Positions 33,911-56,300 of a DNA stretch of 64,000 nt are shown in pieces. Position 1 is the stretch's first letter. Every line of letters starts with the position of its first letter. The translations under genes and the position numbers were made by a program. A model generated the notes under the pieces. It made no database searches and had not been told where the DNA came from. It worked only from the letters and a program-made list of their open reading frames with translations. Source of the DNA: Icerya purchasi (lineage: Eukaryota; Arthropoda; Insecta; Hemiptera; Monophlebidae); assembly GCA_039619475.1 (NCBI GenBank), contig CM077115.1, positions 510,652,815-510,716,814 of the forward strand. Direction: 5' to 3'.

Positions 33911-35561
33911 TAGTCCATAGAGGCTGAAATCGAAGAAAAAATGAAAAAATGAAAGTTATTAATAAGCACATGTAACCGGTTTCTAAACAGGATACAGGCA
34001 TCATTAAAGCAATAATTACGAAGAATTATCATGTAAACCGTGCAAATGTATTTTATCACAGTTATCGGTTCTATTTATTAAAATTGCGGACAGATATTCG
34101 AAAGCTATAAATTTTCGTTATACCGTTAAATACTATTTCGCCATTTTGTAACTGCAGTAACAAAATAAATTTGTCACGCTCCGTCCGAAAAATAAATCAA
34201 AGACTAATAACGTACGTGCGGACAAATCTAAATTTATTTACTAATCATATTATATTGTTTAAAAATATGTAAAGCCCATTATTAATAAATAAATATATTG
34301 TAAACAACTATTAGCTCCCAAAAATTTATTTTAAACATTACATTAGGTATTCGGCTTATTACGTTAAACTTAAGGGTGCTTATATAGAATTATTATACCT
34401 CAAAAAAGTATTATTAGTATTATTTCTTTCGAAATTTTCGGAATTACGGAATACATCAATAACAGAGGAGAATTTTAAGATGGAAACACATTTCTGGAAA
34501 AAGTATTAACTAACTACCGACATACACTAAAACATTTTCAATTAATAATCTGATTTTGTAATGTTTTTAATCCCCCCCCCCTTTTTTAAAAATAATTACA
34601 ACTATTTAGTTTTTTGTATATATATATACATATGGAATATATTAAAATAACTGAAATTAAAAGTTAATTTTTCAATTTTTAAGTACCACTTTTATTATAG
34701 AGATCTTTTATTAGTAAACGATTAATATATAAGTATTTCATACGTTCCAAGTGATTTTCGAAGTAAACTATTAAAAAATAATATACGATAAAAGACAAAT
34801 TTCAAAACGGTAAAATACGTGTATTGCTTAACAGAAATAAGGTAACAATAACTTAAACAATAACCTACAATACGTAAACAATTCACAATCAAACATCAAC
34901 AAAAAAAAAAAAATAGGAGCAAACTATGATATGTCTTCAGAACTGGTCATTGATAAATTAATATGTTTAAATGCAGGCCGCGGACACTGAATCAGATCAC
35001 GCTTCCCAAATCTTTTCATTTCCGAGTTTGTACTTTGCAAATTTACAAATTTGTGCAATTTACGTTCGCACGATAAAAAAAAAAAAACTTAAAATTTTAT
35101 GATCGGTAATAAGCGGTATTTGTTCTTTAAAATTATACATCGTGTAGTAGAATTTTCTAGAAAATATTATTACGAAAAAATTTAATGAAACCAAAATTAA
35201 CACCATGTTCTTACTTTTTGGCACGAATTCGATCCACCGTTGGGATTTTATAATTCAATGAAAATTAAGAAAAAAAAAAAGGAAAAATCTTCTAATAAGT
35301 TTTTCGATAAAAATCATATTCGGCCGGACAGCTTTTCTCGTCGCATTGGCTCGTCGTCTAATTTTCAGAAAAATCGGTGTTCAATTTCTACGCTTTTCGA
35401 TAGACTATCGTGATTGTGCGCATTTGGATTCTTAAAATTACGGCATACAGCAGATAGCAAATTGTGCAGATGCGGAGATAAATTTTCAACAGGACTCAAT
35501 TTGGAAATTTTTCATTGCAGTAATTTCGGCAGCACACGTTGCTAATTTTACGCGGGTACTT
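33911..35561. other. 3' flank of the PDE6D-like gene
   Basis: AT-rich with a C run near 34573 and an A-rich stretch near 34904. A minus-strand open segment near 34930-35075 (KRFGKRDLIQCPRPAFKHI) is short and has no clear acceptor, so I did not call it. Part of 35100-35561 is probably the 3' UTR of the gene to the right. Confidence 0.5.
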
Positions 35562-44591
<9,030 letters not shown>

Positions 44592-45324
44592 AATTGACTT
44601 TATTGGTATACTTAATAAAATGCTTTTGCAATATTTAAAAGTCTAAACACATTAAATATCGAAAGGAAAAATTAAATATAACCATAACAACGGCAAAACA
44701 TTAGCATTTTCTGTTAATTCTATTTAAAAATTGTTTATTATTTTCTACATTATAAAACGATGTTTATAATCGATACCGAAATCGTGATTTAAGGTACGTT
44801 TTGATTTGTTTATTTTTTTATAGTAGTTTCTAATGTAATATTGTTTTTATATCTGAATTTTTAATAAATTTAAAAAATAACTAGCGCTAACGTTATATTA
44901 ATAATAATGTAATAATAACTGCAAAAAAAGTAAGATAACAATTAAACATAAATAATAAGTTGACACAAAGTAGAGTTTGATTTTTTTTTGTTTTTATTAT
45001 TACTAAAAACGTCTTTATTAATAAATGAAAAATTGTTATATTTTTTGCAGTTTCAAGAACTTTTTGGTCATACCGCGATAACAGTTTATCGATTTTGTAT
45101 TCAACTGCTGTGTTTTAAAAATAAATTACACGCATAAAACGTCAACACTGATATTTCAACTACCCTTGTGTTTTGTATTAGGGATGATTCTCAGGTGATA
45201 AAAATTAGGTCAAAACTGTGTTATATTATGAAATAGAGAGATGCTGCAATTTTTGGGTGTACACAAGATATTAAGTGTTCCAGTCTCCTTTTTATTACAT
45301 TAATCTCCCTTTTGTTTTATCAAA
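44592..45324. promoter_or_regulatory. Shared upstream region of the PDE6D- and RNF207-like genes
   Basis: The two start codons face away from each other across 733 bp, so a bidirectional promoter is likely. The region is AT-rich with no CpG-rich core and no clear TATA box at a fixed distance. The 5' UTR of the right gene probably begins within the last 100-150 bp. Confidence 0.5.
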
Positions 45325-45521
45325 ATGAATATAATTAATTGTGAAACAGTTAATAGTGAAACACAAGAAAATGGCACGAATCCAAATCGTCCGCCAATCA
45401 TTTGTTTCATTTGTGATGATTTTTACAACGATCCGTGCATATTATCCTGTTATCACAGCTTTTGCTGTCGCTGTATTGAAAATAGAATTGTTAATGATCA
45501 AATTTTATGCCCTATATGCGG
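45325..45521 (+). CDS. RNF207: RNF207-like exon 1 (RING)
   Basis: ATG after ...TTTTATCAAA; carries the whole RING finger, ends CCCTATATGCGG with donor GTAAGT. Confidence 0.93.
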
Positions 45522-48500
45522 GTAAGTTAGCTTAAGACTTAGACAAGTACTTTTGATGGTATTGTCGTTTGTTTTTTTGTTTTTTTTTAAATGAATTAAA
45601 AAAATTATTGTTGAATGTCATTTTTTTTTTTATTCAGATTACATACAGAATGTAAAAATACAAAACCTCCGTCAGACCCCTTGATGAATAAATTAATAGA
45701 GTTAGTGAACATTGAAAACCCTCCATGTTCTAACTGTGACAAACGTAATCGCTCTTCAATGTATTTCTGTTCAACATGCAGTAAGTAATATTAAATGATT
45801 TACTGTGTTCGTGTATAGAATGTAAGGAATACATCTATTATTAATTTTAATTATAGAAAATTCATCACTCAATTCGCTACTAATAATAGAAATTATTTCA
45901 AACTGTTCAATTAAATTTTTAAGGTTTTTCAAAGTTATAATTTATTCTGATGATATTTAACTTAAATGTATCAGATTTTCTATCTCAAGATAAATTTCAT
46001 TGAAAAAAAACAACAACAATAAAAGCGGAAAAAGAAAAACTTAATATTAATAATATGTACATTATATAAATATAGTCATTTCTTCGACGTTTCGAATATT
46101 TTTAATCACGGAAATAACTGTAAATTATGATAATTCTGTGAAATAAAGTATACGTACACCGATCTGTATCTCAATCATACACACTAAGGGACTGGCTTTT
46201 TAGGACGCACCGGGAAAATTCAGAGGTGAAAGGACGCTTTACAGCAAAGGGGCAGAGGCGGTGATAAAATTTTGAGAAAATTAGGGCGCAAAAGATAAAT
46301 TAAATGCTCGGGCGCACCGGGCAAATGCCAGTTTGCCCGCATAGCCAGTCCATCAGTGATCATACAGTTAATGTAATGGATTTGGAATTACTCAAGAAAT
46401 GAAGGGATATTTCGCAAACTTTTCGTTTATAACGTATTCTATTTTTATAATAAATAAAATGAAATTAATGATTATTCCATTTCATTATTATTATTTTGCT
46501 TATGTTTTTTTTTTAACATGCTGACTAGCACCCCGCATGGGCGTAGTTAGCACATTTCACTAAATTAATATAACTTTTATAAATTCTAATAGTAGTTTTA
46601 TCATGTAGTTTAAAAGAAATGCAACTACCTAGATTTCAAAAAAATAAATCATTAAATTATATATTTACTTATTTATTTATTTTTGACTTTGAACATCAAA
46701 GATGTAAATTTACACTTTTAATGATTTAAAAAAATTGGTATATTTGTTAACTTGTCAGTCTAATGTTAGATAATTGTACCATTTTTTAAAAATCATTTTA
46801 CATGAAAATCCTCAAGAAGGACGAGGATATTTTTTTAGACTATTAAATTTTTCATTATTAATCATTGTCGACCAAGACGATTCTTATGATAGAAAAAAAC
46901 GTAATATACACTTACACTTTAATTAAGGAAGCCGACAAAATTACTGTTTTACAGAGGTTTAGATGTTAAAGTTATTTGTTTTAATTAGTAAGGTACTGAC
47001 AGTGTCAAATGAAACAAAGAATTATTTGAATATAAGATGTTAGATGTATATTTTATACCAAAAAGAAATACAGTGTATGGGCACTATCTATTGCGACAAA
47101 GTGAAGAGGAGAAAATTTTAATATTTTTATAATAGTACTTTTGAAAATTTACAATTATAGAAACGAAGGAAATAAATTTAAATGTAGTGAAATTATAAAT
47201 GCACGATCATCGGTTAAATTAAAAAAATAGTTGTGTAAAAAAAGATAAAAACAATGGAATAAATTACGGTAACGTTGATGTATCAGCAACAGAGGCGGCG
47301 TGAAGCGTGGGCGATGTGGGCGACCGCCTACGGTCGTGCGGTCCAAGGGGCCTCGCCCCTCAACGGTTTATGCATTAAGTAATTAAAAGGCATGATAGAA
47401 ACGAAAAAATTTTACTCGACATAAAACGATAAATATAATTAGCAATTCTCCGAACTGTCAACTTTTTTTTCTAGTTCAATTTTAATGAAGTACAAGAGAT
47501 AGTTGTCCCGACATATCGAATTTGGGTGTTGCTCTGTCAGTCGTTGATTCATGATCATTTTGGGCTGCCAGAGTAAACTAATCAAATATATAGATCACAA
47601 TAGAAGAAAACTTTATTGTATTTCTTGCTGTCACTTAAACGATTGAAGAATATTTAACTAATGCAATACTGGGAGAGCTTAAAAAAAAGTGGCTCAAATA
47701 TTCAAAATTGTCATGGCCAAGGATACGACAATGGTGTAAATATAGCAGGCGTAAATGGTAGAGTTAAAAGTCGAATATTAAATATTAATACCAGGGCATT
47801 TTTTACAACCTGCAGTTGTCATAGTTTGAATCTGCTGCTGTTGATAGACGTACAAAATTCTTCTGTGGCAGCGAAAACCTTTTGGTTTTATTCAGAGAAT
47901 TTATTTGCTATTTTCAAGTTCCAGCAAACGCTGGAAATTAATCAAAAAGACAAATTAAAGTTTACTATGAAGCCTTTATCAGACACAAGGTGGTAAAGCA
48001 GAATCGAAACATTGAAGGCCGTATTATTGCAATTTGATGATGTTATTGAACGCATCGAAAGCTTAAAAAATCGAATAATCTGGTACACTCAGTTATTGCG
48101 ATTCGGTTTTAAACGAAATGTTTAATTCAGAATTTATATCATATCATTACACGTATGGTATGAGCTATTATTGCGAGTTAAAGTCATAAGCAAATTATGG
48201 CAATTTGTACATGTCCATTTAAGCATTGCTCTTGAATATTTGCGTACATTTTGTGACTGGGTCAAAGAATACCGACAAACTGGATTCGAAAAATGCTTGT
48301 CTGATGCTCGTCAATTTATTGAGAAGAGCAGTTATGATCTCTACCAAAGGACTTTAAAAATAAAAGGGTAGCCAAAAAGAAATTATCGATTATGAAGGCG
48401 GCGATTAACCTGTACGGTCTCCCAAAAGTCAGTATGAAATAGATTTCTTTTTGAATATCATGATTGATTCTATAATAAGCAATACGGATTCGAGATTTAT

Positions 48501-51500
48501 TTCTTTTAATCAACGTTTTGAAAATTTTGGTTTTCTATATGATCTAAACAAGTTAAAAATTGTACTCCCAAAGAGCAATTAGTAGAAAACTGTCAAGATT
48601 TACACACTGACCTGTAAGTGGGTGAGAGCAGCCACTTCCAACCTTTCAAATTGTATGAAGAATTAATAACAATGCTCTCCCAAATTTACGCAACTTCATG
48701 TGAAACATCAGCTGCAATACATAACGGAAAATAGCTTAAAAGAAATTTACCCAAATATTTACGTAGTCGTTCGAATTTTGCTAACAATACTGGTAAAAAG
48801 TCCGCTGAAAGGAGCTTTTCAAAATTAAAACTAATTAAAAATTATTTAAGAAATACAATGGGTAAGGAAAGACTTAGCTTTGGCAGTTTTATCTATTGAA
48901 GCAGATATAGTATCTAAACTGAATTACGATACTATTATTAAGGAATTCAGTAAGGCTAAAAGTAAGAAATTTCTGTTTCTTTAATTCATTTATTTTATTT
49001 TTTGTCAAATGAATAAAAATTGGACAATTACAATAGTTTTCTGTTGTATAAAATCCGTCTTCTTACGCCGCAGAGGGCCTCGCAAAAAGGAATCTTGCCC
49101 ACATAAAATTTAGCTCTTGCCCCGCCACTGATCAGCAAATATACATGTAAAGCACTAATACAGATTATATCCCAGAAATAAATTGAGTTAATATTAACAA
49201 TGAAAATGTAAAAAAGGACATAATAATATAAGACGAAATTAATGAAGTACAAATTAACAATAATTCTTACATACAAACAATAAAAATAATCAAAATGTAA
49301 ATTGTATTTGTGATAGAAGAATAAAGAAAAACGGAAAATAACATTGTTAGGAATAATTGAGGAAGTGTTTGGTCTGTTTAATTCAGATCATTCTTGCGAT
49401 TCTATATCATAAAAAATATTATATAATGCAATTTAATTTATATGCAATTGCAGACGAAGTAATATTAGAAAATCGTATGCCTAACATAAAACCTAAATGA
49501 ATTGTGAAAAAAATCGAGAGAAATATCAACTTTTAATGCCCATACCGATCTGTAGAAATTTAAAGTGTGTACCGGAAATGTTTTAGAAATTTCGAGAAAA
49601 ATTGATACGCAATGTGACTAGCGTATTTAATTACGCGGATGATATTTTGGTCTATAGAAAAAAGTGCAAAGTTTTTTATTTGCGTTACTATTTTCGTTTA
49701 GGAACTTTTTTTTTTTTTTTTTTTTTTTTTTGGCGCGATAGTAAAGATCCTATAACTAGAAGCAATATAAAGAGGAAAGAATCAATAGTTAAGATAAATA
49801 ATAAAAAAGAATCAAGTACAGAAATGACGAGATATATGAAGTACAGTAAGGAGCAGGGACGTGAAGTGCTAGGAGTCGAGTGTAAAAAATAGATTGTTCA
49901 TTTGCGAGGGATAAACACTCAAAACAAATATGGTTGAAATCACAAAAAGCCTTATCGTTCTAATGAAGAAGGCAGAACGGAGAAGATGTTAAGGAAAAAC
50001 GAAAACAAGAAGAATGTAACGCAGTAAATAGTTAAGGCGTAAGCAAATAATGGAAACGATGGCAGAATGTCGAAGTAAGGGGAAATCAAGGAACCACTGG
50101 TTGGAAGGAAGCGAAGGTTGAACCAGTCAGGTAGTGAGATAAATTACTAGAAAAGAACGGAGCATAGATGTCAGACCAGTGTTTGGAATAAAGTTTTTTG
50201 AAAAGAATTAGAAGATTCGAACTTGGAATTTTAGAGAAGAAAGTGGGGAGAAAGATACACTATAAAATATCCGCTCAATGCTTATAAAAAAGGAGTATTA
50301 TCGCAGTGTTTCAAACGAAACCGAAATAAACTTTGGAGTGTGTATATTTTCTTTTAATTCTACTTTTTCCAATAAGGGTTCATGGGATAGCTTTTCCCAC
50401 GGTGAAAAAAGTTTATAAACCAGAAAATCCGGTGTTTTCTTTTTGCCGGATAAAAATTTCATATTTTTACCGTTCATTCCACCAGGGCCGTATCTGAGGG
50501 GGGTTTTGACGGGTTCAAACCCTCCCCGAAATGTCTGCGAAATAGGGGAACTGCTTGAATTAAATAGACCGAAATTCAGAATGCATTTATTTCTTTTCAA
50601 TTTTTGACAAACGATAAGAAAATTGAAATTTTTATGAGTTCTATGGAAACGACTATTTTTTATTTGTTTTTATTGTAGTGTTCAAATGATTGCATATATA
50701 ATAATTGACTACAAGGCTTTAGTGTACTACTTATAAATAAATATATTTCACGATAACACACGCACACACATATATACATATATATTTATATTTATAAAAA
50801 TATTTTCGTACCCCTCCCGAAATTTTGGTCTAGATACGCCCTGCATTCCACAGTACCTCTTAATTTACTTTTTGTGGGTAACAATCCTCTTCGAAATTTA
50901 AAACTAACACCAACCACCAGGAATTCGACCTAATTTCCAAGTTTTTCTGTTTGAGAAAATCTAAATTAGCTCTCGTTTGAATAAATTCTATTAATAATTA
51001 TGTGTTTATAAGATCAGATTTTTAAATTCTGTATCAGTTGAAATCAATAACATTTTATATAGTAGTTTCTGTTCAATGTAAAATGGATGTTACTTTATTT
51101 AATGCTTTTCACGCTAAGATACAAATAAACGAAATATATAAATATCCTTTCTTTTTTTTGTTTGTTTTTTTTTTTTTTTCAGGGCAAGCATTATGTAGTC
51201 AGTGTAGAGAAAATATTCACAAAGCTAAAATGTTTTCTACTCATGAAATTCTTCCCATGTCTGAATTTTCACAAGATGGCTTAAAAAAGGTATATAAATA
51301 TACGTATGTACGTATATAGTGTTTTTTTATTTTTAGTCAAAAATACAATTGATTTGTTCTTTTTTCTTTCATTTTAAATACTGGAGAAGAAAGAAATACA
51401 TGTTATAAACTGACAAACATAGAGCTTTAATTTTATGCAATGAAATGGTAATCAATATTTTTTTTGTAAAAATTTGACGAATAGATAAGTAAACATTAAT

Positions 51501-53276
51501 ATTTACTTTGACTTGTAATTATTTAAATTAATTTAACGCTTATTCATATAGTGTAACCTACACGGAGAACCGTATATTATGTATTCCAATTCGCAACATA
51601 TTATGTTATGTATAAACTGTTTTCGTGACATATCAGCTGATTACCGCCACCAATGTATGGACATCGATACCGCTTATGCTCAAAATGCAATGAAACTGGA
51701 ATCGTGCATATTAGTTAGTATTATTTAGTATAATTAATTTTCAAATGTTAGTGAATCAATATCTCTTTCATTTTATCTTTCTTTAATATGTGTGCGTGTG
51801 TGTGTGCGTGTACGCGCGCATCGATGTGTAGTGGCTACTTTCTTACAGTTAAATTTATTCATATTTCGATTGTTATACACTTTTTATACATTTATAAGTT
51901 ACTTTTTTTTATTTGTTTGTTTCGTATTGATACAATTTTCTACTTGGGACTCTCTTTTCCTACTTAACTCCTTCCTTTGTAACAATTAATAACATTTTAT
52001 AATGCAGACTGCATGCGATGTACAAAAGTCTATTCGAGACGGAATTGTACAGTGCAAAAGCCAGTTGGACGAATTGAATCATTATTCGGAATCGGAGAAA
52101 ATGACGGTTCATGATTTCGCGCAGGATTTACGGGAAGCAATTAACAAGACTCAAAGTAATATTTTGTTAGAGATTCAACGGTAATTGATTTTACAGTAAT
52201 TATTTCTTAAGTTATTATTTTCAATTTTTTTTTTTTAACATTAACGAAATGTTTTCGTTAATGTTAAATTCGTCAGCATTCGCATTTGTTTTCGGTACAA
52301 TATTTTAGGCGGGGTCACGTTAAATTAATTTTTGTTTTATTTTTTAGACAGTACGAAACTAAAGAACGCACGTTTCATAATCAGTTAGTTCATTTAAGTT
52401 CAAGTTTACCGATTATTCAACAATACGTGAACTTGTGTCAGAATTTCGCTACAAATCTTAATAAGTTCCAATTTCTTGAGGTGGCGATGTTAATGATCGA
52501 TCGACTTAAAGTAGTGTCGAAATTATCTCAACCAATTAGGTATAATCCTTAATAATTTAATCAACGATTACTATTAATCTTATCGGTTTATTTCATTATT
52601 ATCGATATTAATTCTTTTTTTTTTTTTGCTTTGGCAAAACGGACCAACTCCGTTATTTTATTGTTATTATTTAAAAAAAGGTTTTAGAAGTTTCAGGAGG
52701 CAGAAAATTCGATATATCGGTGGAGAACCATAAAGTTACTAAGTATTTAAAATTAAATTTCCAAACGCATTAATGAAAAGAAAAAAAAGAGCTAAAATAT
52801 TTGCTTATGTATATTTTATATGTGTAATCCCAAAATAGAATTAATTTCATATAATATACGGTAAACTACAATCACACCTAAATGTCATCTATTTTTATTA
52901 TTTTTAAACAATTTTTTTTTCTTTGTTAATAACTGTTAAGTGGCAATTATTTATTAATGTAATTGCATTTTTCGAAATTTAAATCACGTTCAACAACTAA
53001 AAAAAAAGTAACAAGTTATTTTTTAAATACACTGGTTTATTTTTCATTAAGAAAAAAATTGTTTAATATTAATAAGGTTCCGCGAATTTTTTTGAAGAGT
53101 AGAAAAAATATTTCGGCTACTATTACAGCTAAATTGTTTATAAGAATGCTTTAATATATTGTAGCAACGTAAAATAATCTCGTTAATTTTGTTTCGCCTA
53201 AATTGTCAATTTAATTTAAAATTATTTCTTTTTTTCTACTTATTATTGTTTATTTTAAAACATCTTTCTCCAATTA

Positions 53277-53328
<52 letters not shown>

Positions 53329-56300
53329 TAGCCTCCCGATCAACCGAGTTAATCGAGACGAGGGAAACTCGGATACCAGAAAAAGCCCCGGTTAAGCCGG
53401 AGTGATATTTTTTAAAAGAAAAAATGTACCCTTGATAGAGAAGTACCCCTATAAAACGTTTATTCTTAAAAAAAAAAAAAAAAAAAAAAATATACAAACA
53501 ATAAGAAGACAAAAAATGAATTCTTCTTTAAAAAGTCAGTCAAAACGGTTTGTTTTTTCGATGAAAAACCTTTAAAAATCGGCAACGTCTCTCCACTTCC
53601 GCAAAATTAAAATTCCACACGCTGTTACGCCTGGCTGCCTTTCAGTGAAGTCCAACGATGTTTGTAAAGCCCCGAATACGCGTGACCAGGTGAAATTTTC
53701 AACTCATTTTCTTCTTGAAGATCTTCCAATGAGCGGTTCTCTTCAGATAACACGGTTGCCACGATTTCTTGGTCACTCGTCATTAATTCAGGCTCATCTT
53801 CGGTCACCCATTTTTCAATGTCATCAGAAGTAACGTCACTAGAACCGGGTATTTTTTTCATAAATTTCTCCAATTTTGGATGGTCTTTTTCGATCGGTTC
53901 ATCTTCGTAACTGATATCATCCGGAAAAGGACACCGTGCTTTTCGAAGGCAAAATACAGTAACTGCGTTCCGCGCATCAGCTGCCCAGAAAACGACGTCT
54001 TCCATATTGATTTTTTTCAAGCAGTTAGTCAAATTAACGTAATTTTCGTCGGAATTCAATAAAATTTCTTGAAGAAGGTTTGTTCGATAATGTCCTTTGA
54101 ACGAAACAATAATTCCTTGGTCTACTGGCTGAATAATACTCGTTGTGTTTGATGGTAAATCACAACGGTAATTCCTTGGCTTTCTAACGAGTGAATTGAG
54201 GAATGTGACGGCGCATTATCAATCAATAAAACAGGTTTTTGAGGAAGGTCACGCTCTTTCAAAAATTTCTTGATGAGTGGTACAAATTGTTGAAAAAACC
54301 AAGTCTCAAAAAGTTGAACATCCATCCATGCAAACTTTTGATTTTTGTAGAGTACCGGTAATGAGTTGAAATCCATATGCTATAACGCTCGAGTGCTGGC
54401 AGATTTACCAATTATCATTAGAGGTAAGCGAGAAGAGCCGGATGCGTTAGCGCACGACATTACACGTTCTGTAAACATTTGCTCCAGGAGCTTCCTTCTC
54501 ACCTTTCGATGCCAACGTTTTATCGGGCAGCATATTATAGTCCCGTCTCGTCAGCGTTAAAAATCTGGTCCAGACAATAGCCACCATCGTAAATTAAATT
54601 TCCTAATTCATCGCAAAACAATGTCGCCGATATTTCGTCAGCAGATAACTTTTCGCCACAAACATTTAACTATCGAATTCCATAGAAAGCTTTCCATCTG
54701 TTTACTCAACCCTCACTAGCTGTAAAATTCTCACCTTCTTCTGGAAAATTCTTGGAAAAGATTCGAACTTTCTCTTTGATGATAAATCTTGATGTAGGGA
54801 GTCATCGGCCTCTCTAGGAGTAGAACCGCAAATAAACAGCTTCATTCGTTTTTGGAAAAGAAGAGAATTTCACGGTTTTTCTGTCAATGCCAATTACTGC
54901 ACTATTAGCGACGAATCTTTCAATTTTTTTACGATTTCAGCGCCAATCCGTGTTGCTAGGAACATTGTACGAGGCAGCGACTACACTTAGGTCTTTCTCC
55001 TCGATCAAGTCTTTTGATGGTTTCGAGTTTTTCATCGATAGAGACGACGACTCGCTTACGTTAAGATTTTGTCGAGATTTCGGTTTTTTTTGTTAATAGA
55101 TTTAGTTTTCGATTTGGCATCCATTTTTCAAACACGGTAAAAAACCAAAAACGAAATTAAAAACACGCAACTTTTTAACCGATAGACTAGAAAAAACACA
55201 TTATGGAAACAGAAAAAACGTTCCACATCGTGTATTAATTTTGCCCACGCAACTACTCAACAAAAAACATCTTACTCGAATATAATGATTAATACGTATA
55301 ATGGGAGAAGATGACAGTTTTATTCCTCACCTACACCCGTCGTGCCGTTTCGATATTAACATAATCAGTGGTGCCATGTTAAGATAAGCGTTCTTTAATC
55401 GTTCACAATCGTTTTTACGTAGTTAAGTACGAAAATAATGATTAAATCGGATAAAAAAAAATTAACCGACTTCTTTACATCGGTTAAACCGAAAATCGGA
55501 TAATCAGGAGGCTACTGAATATACACATTTTATTTGCATATTTATTTTATAAATAACAATACATATTTCATATTATCAATATTAAATATGGAAACGTAAT
55601 TTTAAAACATGAAAATATTATCAATGATAATTATCACGGATAAATTCGATTCGAATAAAGAAAATGAATTTAGCGCTATTTTTTAGCTTGCCACTTTTAA
55701 AAAAGTTGATTTTTAACAATATAAAAAAATTTAGGTATTATGTTAAAAATTGCGAAATAAGATGCTCTTTTTTAAAAAAAATACTGACTTCAAGATTTAC
55801 TATAAACATTTAATGAAAATACACTAACAAGTAAAAAATAATTATCAATAAAAAATAATATATTTTACGGTAAAATATACCTTAAGGTGGTGATATTATA
55901 ATAATTTTTAAATAACATTAATACTTTAATTAGAGTTTCAGTACACCAAATGGAAATTACAGAAAATAATTAAAAACCGCATGAAATATTCATTACGTTT
56001 CCAATACTCGAATTATAGAAAAAAGGAACAACGATATTATTATATTCATTAAATTGTTTCTAGATATTGCAATATTTTTGTGCCGTCTCTAATAGGTATT
56101 AATGTTATTGAGGAATTATCATAATATCACCTTAAGATATATTAGTCTGTAATGTATTGTTTTTTACTTTTTAGTGCATTGTTATTAAATTTTTACTTTT
56201 CTGCGCATTTTTATTACATTTTTATAGTAAATTTTGAAGTCGGCATTTTTTTTTAAACATTTTATTTTTAGTTTTTTCTGCTCTTAATAGTTGCTACTTT

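Noticed and set aside
34930..35075. Minus-strand open segment with KRFGKRDLIQCPRPAF
   Set aside because: No clear acceptor, no family match, lies in the probable 3' UTR of the PDE6D-like gene.
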